A stretch of DNA of 64,000 bases from Gymnopus androsaceus JB14 (taxonomy: Eukaryota > Basidiomycota > Agaricomycetes > Agaricales > Omphalotaceae): NCBI GenBank assembly GCA_009733575.1, contig ML769667.1, forward strand, positions 23,787-87,786. Reading direction: 5' to 3'. The notes beneath the pieces were generated by a model. It saw only the letters and a program-made list of their open reading frames with translations, was not told the origin of the DNA and ran no database searches. Positions 63,864-64,000 of this stretch are shown piece by piece. How positions within the stretch are numbered: position 1 is the first letter of the stretch; every line of letters starts with the position of its first letter. The position numbers and the translations under genes were made by a program.

Positions 63864-64000
63864 AGGCGGTATCGTGGTGGATTTTGGGTGTGTCGCGCAG
63901 CCGCCTATAGCCTTGATTCGAGTGGGCGAGTGTGAGGTGAGTTTGAGGAGGAGGGTGTCTAACGAGGGAAGGAGTCAGTAGATAATTCTGCATCACTCGA

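Overview
This window is nuclear DNA from a mushroom-forming basidiomycete (Agaricomycetes). The evidence is short GT-AG introns, F-box and MYND genes of the agaric type, a LysM secretory protein, and transposase families that are abundant in this class: KDZ with its CxC2 domain, Plavaka, Tnp2/CACTA and BED-finger hAT. No species call is possible from the sequence alone.

Layout. 0-5 kb is gene-free: a palindromic CATC-family element and a hAT MITE sit in decayed DNA. 5-9.3 kb is a broken Ty1/Copia retrotransposon on the minus strand. 10-22 kb holds several copies of an unrecognised Ser/Thr-rich, single-pass membrane protein family with a C-terminal PPxY motif, plus an intact three-LysM secreted protein. 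22-25 kb holds a DIRS/Ngaro-like RT-RNase H fragment. 25-33 kb is the most host-like, CpG-rich stretch: a small secreted protein, an F-box gene, a MYND zinc-finger gene and the 3' part of an unrecognised gene. 33-41 kb is a segmental duplication of the 17-19 kb and 28-29 kb regions, decayed by CpG loss and loaded with insertions: three TA-flanked MITEs and a Plavaka transposase that itself carries a solo LTR and a 1.4-kb insertion. 42-44 kb is a Tnp2/CACTA fragment split by a hAT MITE. 45-50 kb and 59-63 kb carry intron-containing genes of unknown function. Between them, 50.5-59.0 kb is a KDZ transposase gene on the minus strand. It is interrupted by a CATC-family element, which is itself interrupted by a full-length hAT transposon.

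The most novel signal is a family of non-autonomous elements: six complete copies with 2-bp target duplications, one with mismatched flanks and one truncated. They share only their ends (CATCAGCAAAACC, CATCAGGAAAA or CATCTGGAAAA). Their interiors are different palindromic, low-complexity arrays, and the 2-bp duplications vary (GT, AT, CT, TT). One copy sits exactly in the KDZ coding frame, so removing it in the mind restores a continuous CxC2 domain.

A second theme is CpG decay. Duplicated copies have lost nearly all CpG to TpG/CpA, and four element or orphan genes carry a lone in-frame TGA that fits CGA to TGA. This points to methylation-linked mutation of repeats. Few genes here look fully intact: LysM, the secreted protein at 26.4 kb, MYND (at least its first 400 codons), and the 32-kb and 45-kb genes.
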